Notes: generated by a model not told the origin, from the letters alone. Shown: positions 1 through 6,909, counted from the first letter of the stretch. The stretch: DNA of 7,713 nucleotides from Lysobacterales bacterium UBA5700 (GCA_002420085.1 DIHI01000042.1:12753-20465), one strand, 5' to 3'. Numbers and translations are program-made.

Positions 1-82
1 TCCGGGCTCCGGGCTCCGGGCTCTGGGCTCTGGGCTCTGGGCTCTGGGCTCTGGGCTCTGGGCTCTGGGTTCTGGGTTCGGG
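1..82. repeat. Tandem 7-bp repeat array, GGGCTCY type
   Basis: Eleven consecutive heptamers can be read from position 4 to 80: two GGGCTCC, then seven identical GGGCTCT (18-66), then GGGTTCT and GGGTTCG, followed by a decayed GGTTTC. The array touches the left edge, so its full length is unknown. Variants sit at the two ends and identical copies in the middle, which fits growth by slippage or unequal exchange. It lies upstream of the DUF2461 gene and outside any coding region I can support. A related array of GGGAATC units lies at 6872-6899. Confidence 0.95.
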
Positions 83-172
83 TTTCACGACCGCAGACGG
101 CCAGTGGGCGGCACCGCTGCCGCGAACACCAACCCGTCATCGTGAGGGCGGCCCGGCCGATGGCGAGCGATG

Positions 173-203
173 TTCACAACCGGGGCACAGGTGCGGCTAC
201 ACT
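173..203 (+). promoter_or_regulatory. Candidate sigma70-type promoter of the DUF2461 gene
   Basis: TTCACA at 173-178 matches the -35 consensus TTGACA at five of six bases. TACACT at 198-203 matches the -10 consensus TATAAT at four of six. The spacer is 19 nt, longer than the ideal 17. The -10 ends six bases before the ATG at 210, so transcription would begin at or next to the start codon. This is a prediction from pattern only. Confidence 0.4.
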
Positions 204-209
204 TTGCCG

Positions 210-893
210 ATGCGCTATTTCGATCGTCGCGGCCTCGATTTTCTTGCCGATCTTGCCGACCACAACCGGCGCGACTGGTTTCTCGAACACAAGTCCGACT
301 ACGAGGACCATGTCCGACAGCCGTTTCTGCGCCTGATCGCCGATCTCGCGCCGGCCCTGGCCACGATCAGCCCGCACTTCCGCGCCGATCCGCGTCCGGT
401 TGGCGGCTCGCTGTTCCGGGCGCATCGCGACACCCGGTTCGGGAAGGACAAGACCCCCTACAAGACCCATGCCGGCGCTCGGCTGTTCCATGCCCGCAGC
501 AAAGAAGTGCCAAGCCCGTCGTTCTACATCCACATCGCACCCGAACAGTGCTTCATCGGCGCCGGCCTCTGGCATCCCGAGCCGGCTACCGCCCGGCGGA
601 TCAAGGATTTCATCGTCGAGAATCCGAGCGCCTGGCAAAAAGCAGTCCGCGAGCCGGCCTTCGCCCGCCGCTATCGACTCGACGACAGCGAGAAATCGGT
701 GCGAGCCCCGCGCGGCTATCCGGCCGACCATCCCCTGATCGAAGACCTCAAGCACCGGAATTTCGTCGCCTTGCGGCCCCTCGACGATGCCACGGTCACC
801 GGCCATGCGCTGTTGACCGTCCTGGCTCGCGATCTGGCCGGTCTGGCGCCCCTGGTCGACTACCTGTGTGCGGCGCTCGATCTGGAATTCTGA
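210..893 (+). CDS. DUF2461 domain protein (TIGR02453-type), 227 aa
   Basis: This is a full-length member of the DUF2461 family, whose biochemical function is not established. The family signature is clear. Near the N terminus, after FLADLADHNR, come R21-D-W-F24 and the helix with Y31 and P38-F39. The hallmark central block is at residues 70-87 (R70-A-H-R-D-T-R-F, then K79-D-K-T-P-Y-K-T-H). A glycine-rich strand around 115-122 includes IGAGLW, and the C-terminal block at 165-185 contains APRGY and HRNF. The protein has no signal peptide or membrane segment, so it should be cytoplasmic. I chose the ATG at 210; a TTG two codons upstream is possible but less likely. No Shine-Dalgarno precedes either start, and a -10-like hexamer sits immediately upstream, suggesting a leaderless message. 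The next gene in the same direction starts 197 bp later, so a shared transcript is possible but not shown. Confidence 0.9.
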   Translation: MRYFDRRGLDFLADLADHNRRDWFLEHKSDYEDHVRQPFLRLIADLAPALATISPHFRADPRPVGGSLFRAHRDTRFGKDKTPYKTHAGARLFHARSKEVPSPSFYIHIAPEQCFIGAGLWHPEPATARRIKDFIVENPSAWQKAVREPAFARRYRLDDSEKSVRAPRGYPADHPLIEDLKHRNFVALRPLDDATVTGHALLTVLARDLAGLAPLVDYLCAALDLEF

Positions 894-1090
894 ATCGAGC
901 CGGGGGCAGCCACCTGTCGGGTCGATGACCGATCGCCTGTCGAGCCGATTCAGCCGATCGGCGCTGATTGCCGAACCGTCCCGCAAGCCCATCCTGCGAG
1001 ACGGACCGGCGAAATAATCCCAGCCTGATCCCTTTCCAATCGCCGGGATCGCCCCCACATCCGGGCTCACCACCACGGGAACCCCAGCGC

Positions 1091-1924
1091 ATGATCCCCG
1101 CAGATCACACTTCGTCGAATCCGCTCCAGCGGTTCCTCCTGCATCCGCGCGTCCAGAACACGGTTCTGGCGCTGATCCTGATCAATGCCGTCATCCTCGG
1201 TCTGGAAACCTGGCCGGTGGCGATGGCGACGGTCGGCCCGACACTGAAGGCGATCGATCAGGTGTTGCTGGCGGTGTTCGTGGTCGAGATCGGCCTGCGG
1301 ATCGTGGCCTGGCGCGGCGCATTCTTCCGCGACCCCTGGAGCCTGTTCGACTTCACCGTGGTCGCCATCGCCCTGTTGCCGGCGACCGGCCCGTTCGCCG
1401 TGCTGCGTGCCTTGCGGGTGCTGCGGGTACTGCGCATCCTGAGCATCGTACCGTCGATGCGCCGGGTGGTCGGCGCCCTGCTCGGCGCCCTGCCCGGCCT
1501 GGGTTCGATCGTGATGGTGCTCGGACTGATCTTCTACGTGGCGGGCGTGATCGCCACCAAGCTGTTCGGCCCGGAGTTTCCCGAATGGTTCGGAACGCTC
1601 GGGCGGTCGCTGTACTCGCTGTTCCAGATCATGACGCTGGAAAGCTGGTCGATGGGCATCGTCCGGCCGGTGATGGTCGAATTCCCCTACGCCTGGATGT
1701 TCTTCATCCCGTTCATCCTGAGCGCCACCTTCGTCATGCTCAACCTGTTCATCGCGGTGATCGTCAGCGCGATGCAGACCTACACCGAAGCCGAGCATGC
1801 CCGGACCGAGGCGGTAGTCGCCGATGCCCGCGATCACATCGAAATCGACCTGCACGCCGAGATCCAGCGTCTGCGCACCGACATCGCCGACCTCAAATCG
1901 CTGTTGGGCCAGCGCAGCGGCTGA
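1091..1924 (+). CDS. Voltage-gated sodium channel, NaChBac/NavAb family, 277 aa
   Basis: This is a single-domain bacterial sodium channel subunit; family members form inner-membrane tetramers that open on depolarisation. S1 lies at about residues 21-38, S2 at 55-73 with the conserved E66, S3 at 84-98 after the motif DPWSLFDF, and S4 at 102-120. S4 carries four arginines at three-residue spacing: R106, R109, R112 and R115. The S4-S5 linker contains P121-S-M-R-R125. S5 is about 136-157, followed by FPEWFGTLG leading into the pore helix. The selectivity filter TLESWSM is at 182-188 with the key E184, identical to the NavAb filter as I recall it. S6 spans 200-229 with N218. The tail after 245 is a charged heptad-like helix, as expected for the C-terminal tetramerising coiled coil. 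The length matches the family (about 265-280 aa). The reading frame is open upstream to 968, but that extension is proline-rich and unlike a channel N terminus; the ATG at 1091 has a weak GGGA ten bases upstream. Confidence 0.96.
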   Translation: MIPADHTSSNPLQRFLLHPRVQNTVLALILINAVILGLETWPVAMATVGPTLKAIDQVLLAVFVVEIGLRIVAWRGAFFRDPWSLFDFTVVAIALLPATGPFAVLRALRVLRVLRILSIVPSMRRVVGALLGALPGLGSIVMVLGLIFYVAGVIATKLFGPEFPEWFGTLGRSLYSLFQIMTLESWSMGIVRPVMVEFPYAWMFFIPFILSATFVMLNLFIAVIVSAMQTYTEAEHARTEAVVADARDHIEIDLHAEIQRLRTDIADLKSLLGQRSG

Positions 1925-1938
1925 GCACGACGCCCACC

Positions 1939-2000
1939 CGACCCCGACCCCGACCCCGCCTCGTCAGACCCGCCCCACCAAGCCCGCCTCATCAGGCCCG
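1939..2000. repeat. Short direct repeats in the convergent gap between channel and lysin genes
   Basis: The 77-bp gap between two converging genes is unusually repetitive. CGACCC occurs three times in tandem at 1939-1956. An 18-bp unit then appears twice in direct orientation: CCCGCCTCGTCAGACCCG at 1955-1972 and CCCGCCTCATCAGGCCCG at 1983-2000, matching at 16 of 18 positions. I see no hairpin with a U tract, so this does not look like an ordinary bidirectional terminator. Confidence 0.8.
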
Positions 2001-2001
2001 T

Positions 2002-2853
2002 TCAGGCCAGGGCGGCGAAGGCATCGGCCATCGAATGGAGCGTCTCGCTGCTGATCTCACCGACCACCGGCAAACCGTGTTCGGCCTGCCAGGCCCGCAG
2101 GCCCGCCCGCGAGCGACTGCCGATCACGCCATCGAGCGAACCGTCGTACAGACCGTCCTGCTTGAGCACCCGCTGCACCTTGACGATCGTGTCGTGATCG
2201 ATGCGTGGCGCCTCGTCGGGCACGGCGGCGCCGCTCCAATGTACGATCCGCTGCACCTCGCGCAACCAGCGCCAGCGGTCGTCCATGCCGATCGTGCCGC
2301 CATTCCAGCGCTTGGTATTGGCGATGAAATCGCCCCGATCGGCGCTGACCGACAGCCCCTTCCATTGCCAGAAGGCACAGGCGACCCGCAGAGCGGTGGC
2401 CGGTCGCGCAGCGGCATCGGGATCGGTGATCAGATCGATCATCGCCACCGCTCCGATCGCACGATAGCCATCGCGACCGGTGATCTGGGCATAACCACGC
2501 CCTCGGAAACGCCAGCCATCGCCACTGGCCGGCGAACCATTGCCCATCCGGTCGGCATAGACCTTGTTCGCCAGCTTCTGCGGATCGTTGGCGAACGGCT
2601 GGGCCGCCTCCAGCGTTCGGAACCGGCTCGGCCAGACCGCCATCAGGCGTGCCGCACTGTAGTTCAGGTTTTCCTCGGTGATGGTCAGACCGCCGGACTC
2701 GTGGCCGATCTGAGCGAGGAAGAAATGCAGTCGATTGCGTCCAGCAGCGATCCCGAACTGCTGGAACAGCAGGGCATGCTGATCGACGAAGGCATCGAGG
2801 TGATCGGACGCGGCGCGTGGATAGAGCGCGGCAAGCTGGGTGCGGCTGAGCAT
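2002..2853 (-). CDS. GH19 lysin/chitinase-like glycoside hydrolase with peptidoglycan-binding domain, 283 aa
   Basis: The enzyme is predicted to cleave beta-1,4-linked amino-sugar chains (peptidoglycan or chitin). The GH19 domain covers about residues 5-205. The catalytic glutamates are E52 in the H-E-S-G-G motif and E61 in E-N-L-N-Y. The GH19 lysin signature continues with the WP..F segment, the NKVYADRMGNG block, G-D-G-W-R-F-R-G-R-G and the QITGRDGY strand. Residues about 222-275 form a PG_binding_1-type three-helix domain with IVKVQRVL, YDGSLDG and GLRAWQAEHGL. The ATG at 2853 is preceded by a perfect AGGAGG with five-base spacing. An in-frame GTG at 2868 lies beyond that ribosome site and is rejected. 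No signal peptide is visible, as in phage endolysins and some type VI effectors. I see no holin, spanin, immunity or phage structural gene next to it. It converges on the sodium channel gene, so it is its own transcription unit. A phage origin or export by another route is inference. Confidence 0.93.
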   Translation of the reverse strand: MLSRTQLAALYPRAASDHLDAFVDQHALLFQQFGIAAGRNRLHFFLAQIGHESGGLTITEENLNYSAARLMAVWPSRFRTLEAAQPFANDPQKLANKVYADRMGNGSPASGDGWRFRGRGYAQITGRDGYRAIGAVAMIDLITDPDAAARPATALRVACAFWQWKGLSVSADRGDFIANTKRWNGGTIGMDDRWRWLREVQRIVHWSGAAVPDEAPRIDHDTIVKVQRVLKQDGLYDGSLDGVIGSRSRAGLRAWQAEHGLPVVGEISSETLHSMADAFAALA

Positions 2854-3151
2854 GGCTTCCTCCTGCACGGATCAAACCGGACAGCGGGCAGCGCGATCGC
2901 CGATCCGCCGTCGCGGTGTGGCTGAAAGCGGTAGGGCTGAAGCCGGCCACGGAGGGCGAACCATGCCTGGCCTCGCCCATTCCACAGCCAGTTCCGGGAG
3001 CACGCTGTCCGCAGCATAGAGGGCCTCATCCACACCGACAACCGAGCAATTCCGACTGCCGGCTGAATAGCTGAACGGAATTCCCCGCCGCTCGCGACGG
3101 AAGCCGCCCGCCGCGACGTTCAAGGCGCATCACCCGCGACAAGGAACCCCC
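2854..3151. other. Divergent intergenic region with an inverted repeat
   Basis: This 298-bp gap separates the divergent lysin and DUF1800 genes and must hold both promoters, but I see no convincing -35/-10 pair on either strand. It contains a 7-bp perfect inverted repeat, AATTCCG at 3048-3054 and CGGAATT at 3076-3082, separated by 21 nt. A doubled GCTGAA lies between the arms at about 3062-3074. The placement, about 70 bp before the DUF1800 start, would suit an operator, but the arms are short. An open frame on the minus strand (2872-3123) has no recognisable domain and I do not call it a gene. Confidence 0.35.
2856..2864 (-). promoter_or_regulatory. Shine-Dalgarno AGGAGG deciding the lysin start
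   Basis: Read on the minus strand, the sequence is AGGAGG, five bases, then ATG at 2853. This is the strongest ribosome binding site in the window. It lies between the alternative GTG (2868) and the ATG, so it supports the shorter protein. Confidence 0.85.
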
Positions 3152-4504
3152 ATGGCTGCGCACACCCTGGATGGCGCACTCGCCTGCGTCCGCTTCGGTC
3201 TCGGCGCCCGACCGGGCGAGATCGAAACCGCCTCGCGCGACCCGCGCGGCTATCTGCTCGGCCAGATCGACCCGCTCGACCCGCCCGATTTCCCCGACCA
3301 GGCCCTGGTCGGATCGAAACAGGCATTCACCATATTCATCGATCGTTTCGCCGGGCTGCGCGACAGCGACGATGCCGCAGAACGCGATGACGCCCGCGAC
3401 CAGCTTCGCAACCTGCATCTTCAGGAACTGCTGGCGCGAGTTCGATTCGGGGTCGAGACCACCCGGCCCCTGCACGAGCGGCTGGTGCGGTTCTGGTCGA
3501 ATCACTTCACCGTCGCCGCTCGCAACCCGCAGACCACCCTGCTGGCCGGACCGTTCGAGCGCGAGGCGATCCGGCCCCACATCCTCGGCCGCTTCCGCGA
3601 CCTGCTCGGCGCAGCGACCCTGCATCCGGGCATGCTGATCTACCTCGACAACTGGCAGTCGATCGGCCCGAACTCACTGGCCGGCCGCCGTCGCGATCTC
3701 GGCCTGAACGAAAACCTGGCACGCGAACTGCTGGAACTGCACACCGTCTCACCGGCCGCTGGCTACAGCCAGAACGACGTGACCGAACTGGCCCGCGCCC
3801 TGACCGGTCACACGGTCGGCAATCGCCGGATCGGCAGCGACCGGCTCGGCGAGACCCTGTTCGCCCCGATCCTGCACGAACCCGGCGTGCGCGACGTGCT
3901 GGGCCGTCGCTACACCGGCTCCGGTGCCGATCAGGTCGCCGCCCTGCTCGACGACCTGGCCAGCCACCCGGTCACCGCTCACCGGATCGCCAGCAAACTG
4001 GCCGTCCAGTTCGTTGCCGACGACCCACCGCCCGCCCTGGTCGATCGTCTGGAGACCACCTTCATCGACAGCGATGGCGACCTCGGCACGGTCTATCGCG
4101 TGCTGATCGAAGCCCCCGAAGTCTGGACCGACACCCTGGCCAAGGCCAAGACCCCGGACGAACTGCTGACCTCGGCCGGGCGTGGACTCGGCCTGCCGCG
4201 AGCATTGGCGGCAGCCCCTCGCGACAGCTTCGAGAATCTGGCGCAACTGCCATTCCGGGCACCCTCGCCGGAAGGCTGGCCAGACCGAGCCGACGCCTGG
4301 ATCACCCCCGACAGCCTGATGAAACGCATCCAGTGGGCGGCCGAAGTGGCACAGCGCGCACCCGGCATCGATGCCCGTCGCTGGCTCGATGACGTGCTCG
4401 GCCCGTTGGCCGGCAGCGACACCCGAACCGCTGCCGCCCGCGCCGCCAGTAGCGCCGATGCCCTCGCCATCGCCCTGATGAGCCCGGAATTCCAGAGGAG
4501 ATGA
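3152..4504 (+). CDS. DUF1800 family protein, 450 aa
   Basis: This is a DUF1800 protein, a family of unknown biochemical role that is very often encoded next to a DUF1501 gene, as here. The N terminus has the usual RFGLGARPGE segment (14-23). R113-F-W-S-N-H-F119 is the conserved core motif. The hallmark N186-E-N-L-A-R-E-L-L-E-L-H-T is at about 186-198, followed by YSQNDVTELARALTG (205-219). The region 272-300 has HPVTAHRIASKL and FVADDPP. The ATG at 3152 has AAGGAA five bases upstream (3141-3146), and the DUF1800 homology begins almost at residue 1, so no signal peptide is missing through a wrong start. It is the first gene of a two-gene operon, with only four bases between its stop and the next start. 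The lack of an export signal contrasts with the Tat signal of its partner. Confidence 0.92.
   Translation: MAAHTLDGALACVRFGLGARPGEIETASRDPRGYLLGQIDPLDPPDFPDQALVGSKQAFTIFIDRFAGLRDSDDAAERDDARDQLRNLHLQELLARVRFGVETTRPLHERLVRFWSNHFTVAARNPQTTLLAGPFEREAIRPHILGRFRDLLGAATLHPGMLIYLDNWQSIGPNSLAGRRRDLGLNENLARELLELHTVSPAAGYSQNDVTELARALTGHTVGNRRIGSDRLGETLFAPILHEPGVRDVLGRRYTGSGADQVAALLDDLASHPVTAHRIASKLAVQFVADDPPPALVDRLETTFIDSDGDLGTVYRVLIEAPEVWTDTLAKAKTPDELLTSAGRGLGLPRALAAAPRDSFENLAQLPFRAPSPEGWPDRADAWITPDSLMKRIQWAAEVAQRAPGIDARRWLDDVLGPLAGSDTRTAAARAASSADALAIALMSPEFQRR
4494..4500 (+). promoter_or_regulatory. Ribosome binding site of the DUF1501 gene inside the DUF1800 3' end
   Basis: AGAGGAG lies eight bases before the GTG at 4509 and within the last codons of the upstream gene. 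This supports the GTG start and translational coupling of the pair. Confidence 0.8.
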
Positions 4505-4508
4505 TCCC

Positions 4509-5675
4509 GTGAACCAGACCGTATCGAAGCCCCGTACCCCCGCGCTGTCGCGGCGCCGTTTCCTGACTGCCGCCGGCAGCGCCCTCGCCTTGACCCAGGT
4601 ACACGGCGCGTTCGCCTTCGTCGGCAGTCCGAACAAACTGGTATTCGTCATCCTGCGCGGCGGCATGGATGGCCTGTCCGTGCTGATTCCCAACACCCCG
4701 ATCATCGAAGACCTGCGCGGCAACATCCTCCCTGCCCCGAACGCACGACTCGACCTCGGTGCCGACTTCAGCCTGCACCCGTCCCTGGCCGGCTGGGCCG
4801 AGCTGTATCACAACCGGCAACTGGCCTTCGTCCATGCCTGCGCCAGCGCCTACCGCGAACGCTCGCACTTCGACGGCCAGGACTTCCTCGAAACCCTCGC
4901 CCAAGCACCGACCCGCGACGGCTGGCTGAACCGCGCGATCGGCCTGCTCGGCGGCCAGGGCATCGGCATCGGCCCGAGCCTGCCCCTGGCGCTGTCCGGA
5001 CGGGCACCGACCGGCAACTGGTCGCCCCAGGTGTTCGACAGCGTGTCCGAGCACCTGCTCGATCGACTGGCCAACCTGTACGGCCCCGACCCGCTGCTGT
5101 CACAGACCCTGGCCGACGCGCGCGCCCTGAGCGAGGTCGTCGATGTCGAGGGCGGCCGCGTGCGCGGCGGACCGGACGCCCAGTATCGGGCCAGTATGGC
5201 CGCCGCCGGACGCCTGATGGCCGGCAACGGACCGAGCGTCGGCGTGGTCTCACTCGATGGTTGGGACACCCACGCCAACCAGGTTGGTGTTCTGACCAGC
5301 CGGCTCGCCGCCCTCGACGGTGGCCTAGCCGCCCTGCGCAGCGAACTCGACAGCGACTGGCCACGCACGGTCGTGCTGATCGCCTCGGAATTCGGTCGCA
5401 CCGTCCGCGCCAACGGCACCCAGGGCAGCGACCATGGCACCGGCGGTCTGGTCATCCTGGCCGGTGGCGCCGTCAACGGCGGCCAGATCCACGGCGAATG
5501 GCCGGGTATCGGCCCCGGCCAATTGCACGAAGACCGCGACCTCGCCCCCGCCAACGCCTTTGAATCGGTGGCGAAGGGTGTGCTACGCGACCACCTCGGC
5601 CTCGACCCCGACGACCTCGACCGGATCGTGCTGCCCAATGCCGCCCCCGCCCTCAACGGATTGATCCGAGCCTGA
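4509..5675 (+). CDS. DUF1501 family protein with Tat signal, 388 aa
   Basis: This DUF1501 protein belongs to a family related to the alkaline phosphatase/sulfatase fold; its substrate is unknown. The N terminus is a clear twin-arginine signal: S14-R-R-R-F-L-T, a hydrophobic stretch (about 21-30) and a likely signal-peptidase site near A-F-A (34-36). It should therefore be exported folded to the periplasm. Candidate metal-site motifs of the family are present: R50-G-G-M-D-G-L, R118-S-H-F-D-G-Q-D, G251-W-D-T-H255, E294-F-G-R-T298 and D308-H-G310. Length is normal for the family. Start is GTG with AGAGGAG eight bases upstream. It overlaps nothing and sits four bases after the DUF1800 stop, so the two are almost certainly cotranscribed and probably act together. 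No terminator hairpin is obvious downstream. Confidence 0.94.
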   Translation: MNQTVSKPRTPALSRRRFLTAAGSALALTQVHGAFAFVGSPNKLVFVILRGGMDGLSVLIPNTPIIEDLRGNILPAPNARLDLGADFSLHPSLAGWAELYHNRQLAFVHACASAYRERSHFDGQDFLETLAQAPTRDGWLNRAIGLLGGQGIGIGPSLPLALSGRAPTGNWSPQVFDSVSEHLLDRLANLYGPDPLLSQTLADARALSEVVDVEGGRVRGGPDAQYRASMAAAGRLMAGNGPSVGVVSLDGWDTHANQVGVLTSRLAALDGGLAALRSELDSDWPRTVVLIASEFGRTVRANGTQGSDHGTGGLVILAGGAVNGGQIHGEWPGIGPGQLHEDRDLAPANAFESVAKGVLRDHLGLDPDDLDRIVLPNAAPALNGLIRA

Positions 5676-5867
5676 CCGAACATCCCCGCCGCTCTCCCTC
5701 GCCCGCCTCGCGACAGATTGGCGCCACTACGCCGGAGTTCGACCAGCGCGAGTATCCCACTGAGCCCGACGGCCTGAATTGCCGCCCACTCTCCAGATGT
5801 CATGACAGGCGTCCGATGTCTGTGGGCTGGTCGGTGACGGCCCGAATCGCCAGCGTGTCGATCGAGA
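5676..5867. other. Convergent gap with a decayed repeat-like stretch
   Basis: This 192-bp gap between converging genes has no convincing ORF or terminator. The stretch 5722-5763 resembles 7002-7056 in the same orientation. Both begin CGCCACTACG, continue through a GTTC(G/A)ACC core and then GCGAG with an AT-rich CCA segment. The likeness is imperfect and includes an indel of several bases. It may mark copies of a dispersed genomic repeat. Confidence 0.4.
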
Positions 5868-6131
5868 TCAGTCAGTGACCTGACGGTCGGCCGCCAACCC
5901 ATCTGCGGTGATGAAGTACACGCTCAGATCTTCGATCGGACCCGGTCGCGTCTTGATCAGGTGGGCCTTGGCCAACTCGCGGGTCGCCGACACAGCCTGC
6001 TCGCGGGACAAGCCCTGATCGATCAGATCCGGCAAACGAACCTGCTTGCGCTTGACCAGTTCACGCAACACACGCCGGGTTTCCGGCTGGGCGAGGACGG
6101 CGAGGGTTTTCAGTTCGAGAACATACTTCAC
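5868..6131 (-). CDS. Small winged-helix-like putative transcription regulator, 87 aa
   Basis: I do not recognise a named family. The order of predicted elements fits a compact winged helix-turn-helix. Helix one covers about residues 16-29 (PETRRVLRELVKRK). A second helix runs around 33-39 (LPDLIDQ). A recognition-like helix spans 42-58 (SREQAVSATRELAKAHL), and the rest, containing SVYFITADG, could form the wing. The start is GTG at 6131, preceded by GGAGG at 6144-6140 (minus strand, eight-base spacing). A nearby ATG at 6136 is out of frame and stops after two codons. The gene lies 68 bp downstream of the NUDIX gene on the same strand and may share its transcript. No signal peptide or membrane segment is seen. 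DNA binding is inference from shape only. Confidence 0.7.
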   Translation of the reverse strand: MKYVLELKTLAVLAQPETRRVLRELVKRKQVRLPDLIDQGLSREQAVSATRELAKAHLIKTRPGPIEDLSVYFITADGLAADRQVTD

Positions 6132-6199
6132 GGCATGATCCTCCAGACCGATGCAGGGGGGCTACACCGCGCCAACGAAAAGCGCCATCAGTGCATGAC

Positions 6200-6793
6200 T
6201 CAGCCATCGATCGCCAGCGGCCGATCCAACCAACGGCCGGCCATGCGCCGGATCGACCGATCGATCTCGGCATCGGCGACCAGATCGACGATCGACCGCC
6301 AGGCCAGATCGTGCGACTCCGGACCAACCACAAACGACTCACTGGCGCCCGCTCGCACCACGAAACGAACATCGTAGTGCCAATGCTCCGGCTCCGAACC
6401 GCGTGCCGGAATGCGATGGCGATCGAGATCGAAGATGTCCGGCCACACGGTCAAACCGGCCAACCCGCTTTCCTCCTCGGCCTCGCGCAAGGCCACCCGC
6501 GCCAGATCGGTATCGCCATCGGCATGCCCCCCAAGCTGCAACCAGCGGCCCAGCTTGCGATGATGGGTCAACAACACCCGCACGCCATCGCCCGACACCA
6601 ACCAGGCCGCCCCGGTGAAATGCCCCACACCATGGCTGCGCTCGAACACGGCCGGATGCGACGCCAGGAAGCGCAGAAACAGATCGGCGACATCGGCCTG
6701 CTCCGGCCACCGATCCGCATGTGCCGCGAGCAGCGCCGCCAGCGCATCACGGCCGTCGTCGAAGAGTGGTCCTGAGCAGGGTCGGTCGGTCAT
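6200..6793 (-). CDS. NUDIX hydrolase, 197 aa
   Basis: This is a predicted cytoplasmic hydrolase of nucleoside-diphosphate-linked compounds; the substrate cannot be told from sequence. The Nudix box spans residues 89-111: G89, then R103-E104, E107-E108, G110-L111, which supply the metal-binding glutamates. The first glutamate of the classic box is replaced by T95, and the box begins GGHADGD, a version I associate with a distinct Nudix subgroup. The roughly 50-residue N-terminal extension is predicted helical and ends before the domain's first strand (GAAWLVSGDGVRVLLTHH, about 61-78). The C-terminal part contains HWHYDVRFVV and a late helix with R182-R183. Start is ATG at 6793 with CCGGAG about eight bases upstream. 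A small regulator-like gene follows on the same strand, which hints at a shared transcript. Confidence 0.93.
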   Translation of the reverse strand: MTDRPCSGPLFDDGRDALAALLAAHADRWPEQADVADLFLRFLASHPAVFERSHGVGHFTGAAWLVSGDGVRVLLTHHRKLGRWLQLGGHADGDTDLARVALREAEEESGLAGLTVWPDIFDLDRHRIPARGSEPEHWHYDVRFVVRAGASESFVVGPESHDLAWRSIVDLVADAEIDRSIRRMAGRWLDRPLAIDG

Positions 6794-6871
6794 GGCGATC
6801 GCTCCGGAACGGCAAGGTCAGCAGCAGGGCCGCACAGGGTAACCCAACGATCGGCGACCGGCTGGAAAGCT

Positions 6872-6899
6872 GGGAATCGGGAATCGGGAATCGGGAGCC
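6872..6899. repeat. Tandem GGGAATC heptamer repeat
   Basis: Three exact GGGAATC units (6872-6892) are followed by the variant GGGAGCC (6893-6899). The period and the GGG core match the array at 1-82, but the variable bases differ. It lies about 80 bp upstream of the NUDIX start. I recall such heptamers as common between genes in Xanthomonadales. Confidence 0.9.
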
Positions 6900-6909
6900 G
6901 TAAGAGCAG

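Noticed and set aside
174..1076. 300-codon open frame on the minus strand opposite the DUF2461 gene
   Set aside because: It is antisense to a clear family member, has no domain features, and long antisense frames are expected at this GC content.
968..1090. N-terminal extension of the sodium channel
   Set aside because: The frame is open, but the 41 residues are proline-rich and unlike channel N termini; the ATG at 1091 gives the family length.
2866..2868. GTG as start of the lysin
   Set aside because: The AGGAGG site lies downstream of it and is ideally spaced for the ATG at 2853.
1585..2925. 446-codon plus-strand frame across the channel 3' end and the lysin
   Set aside because: It spans two convergent, well-recognised genes in the wrong frame and strand, and its sequence is low-complexity and domain-free.
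2872..3123. 83-codon minus-strand frame upstream of the lysin
   Set aside because: It has no recognisable domain or ribosome site and occupies the region that should hold divergent promoters.
5798..5807. Perfect 10-bp palindrome TGTCATGACA
   Set aside because: It lies downstream of both converging genes, where an operator is unlikely, and a single 10-bp palindrome can occur by chance.
4850..5902. 350-codon minus-strand frame over the DUF1501 gene
   Set aside because: It is antisense to a convincing Tat-exported protein; the composition is Arg/Ser/Pro-rich, typical of GC-rich shadow frames.
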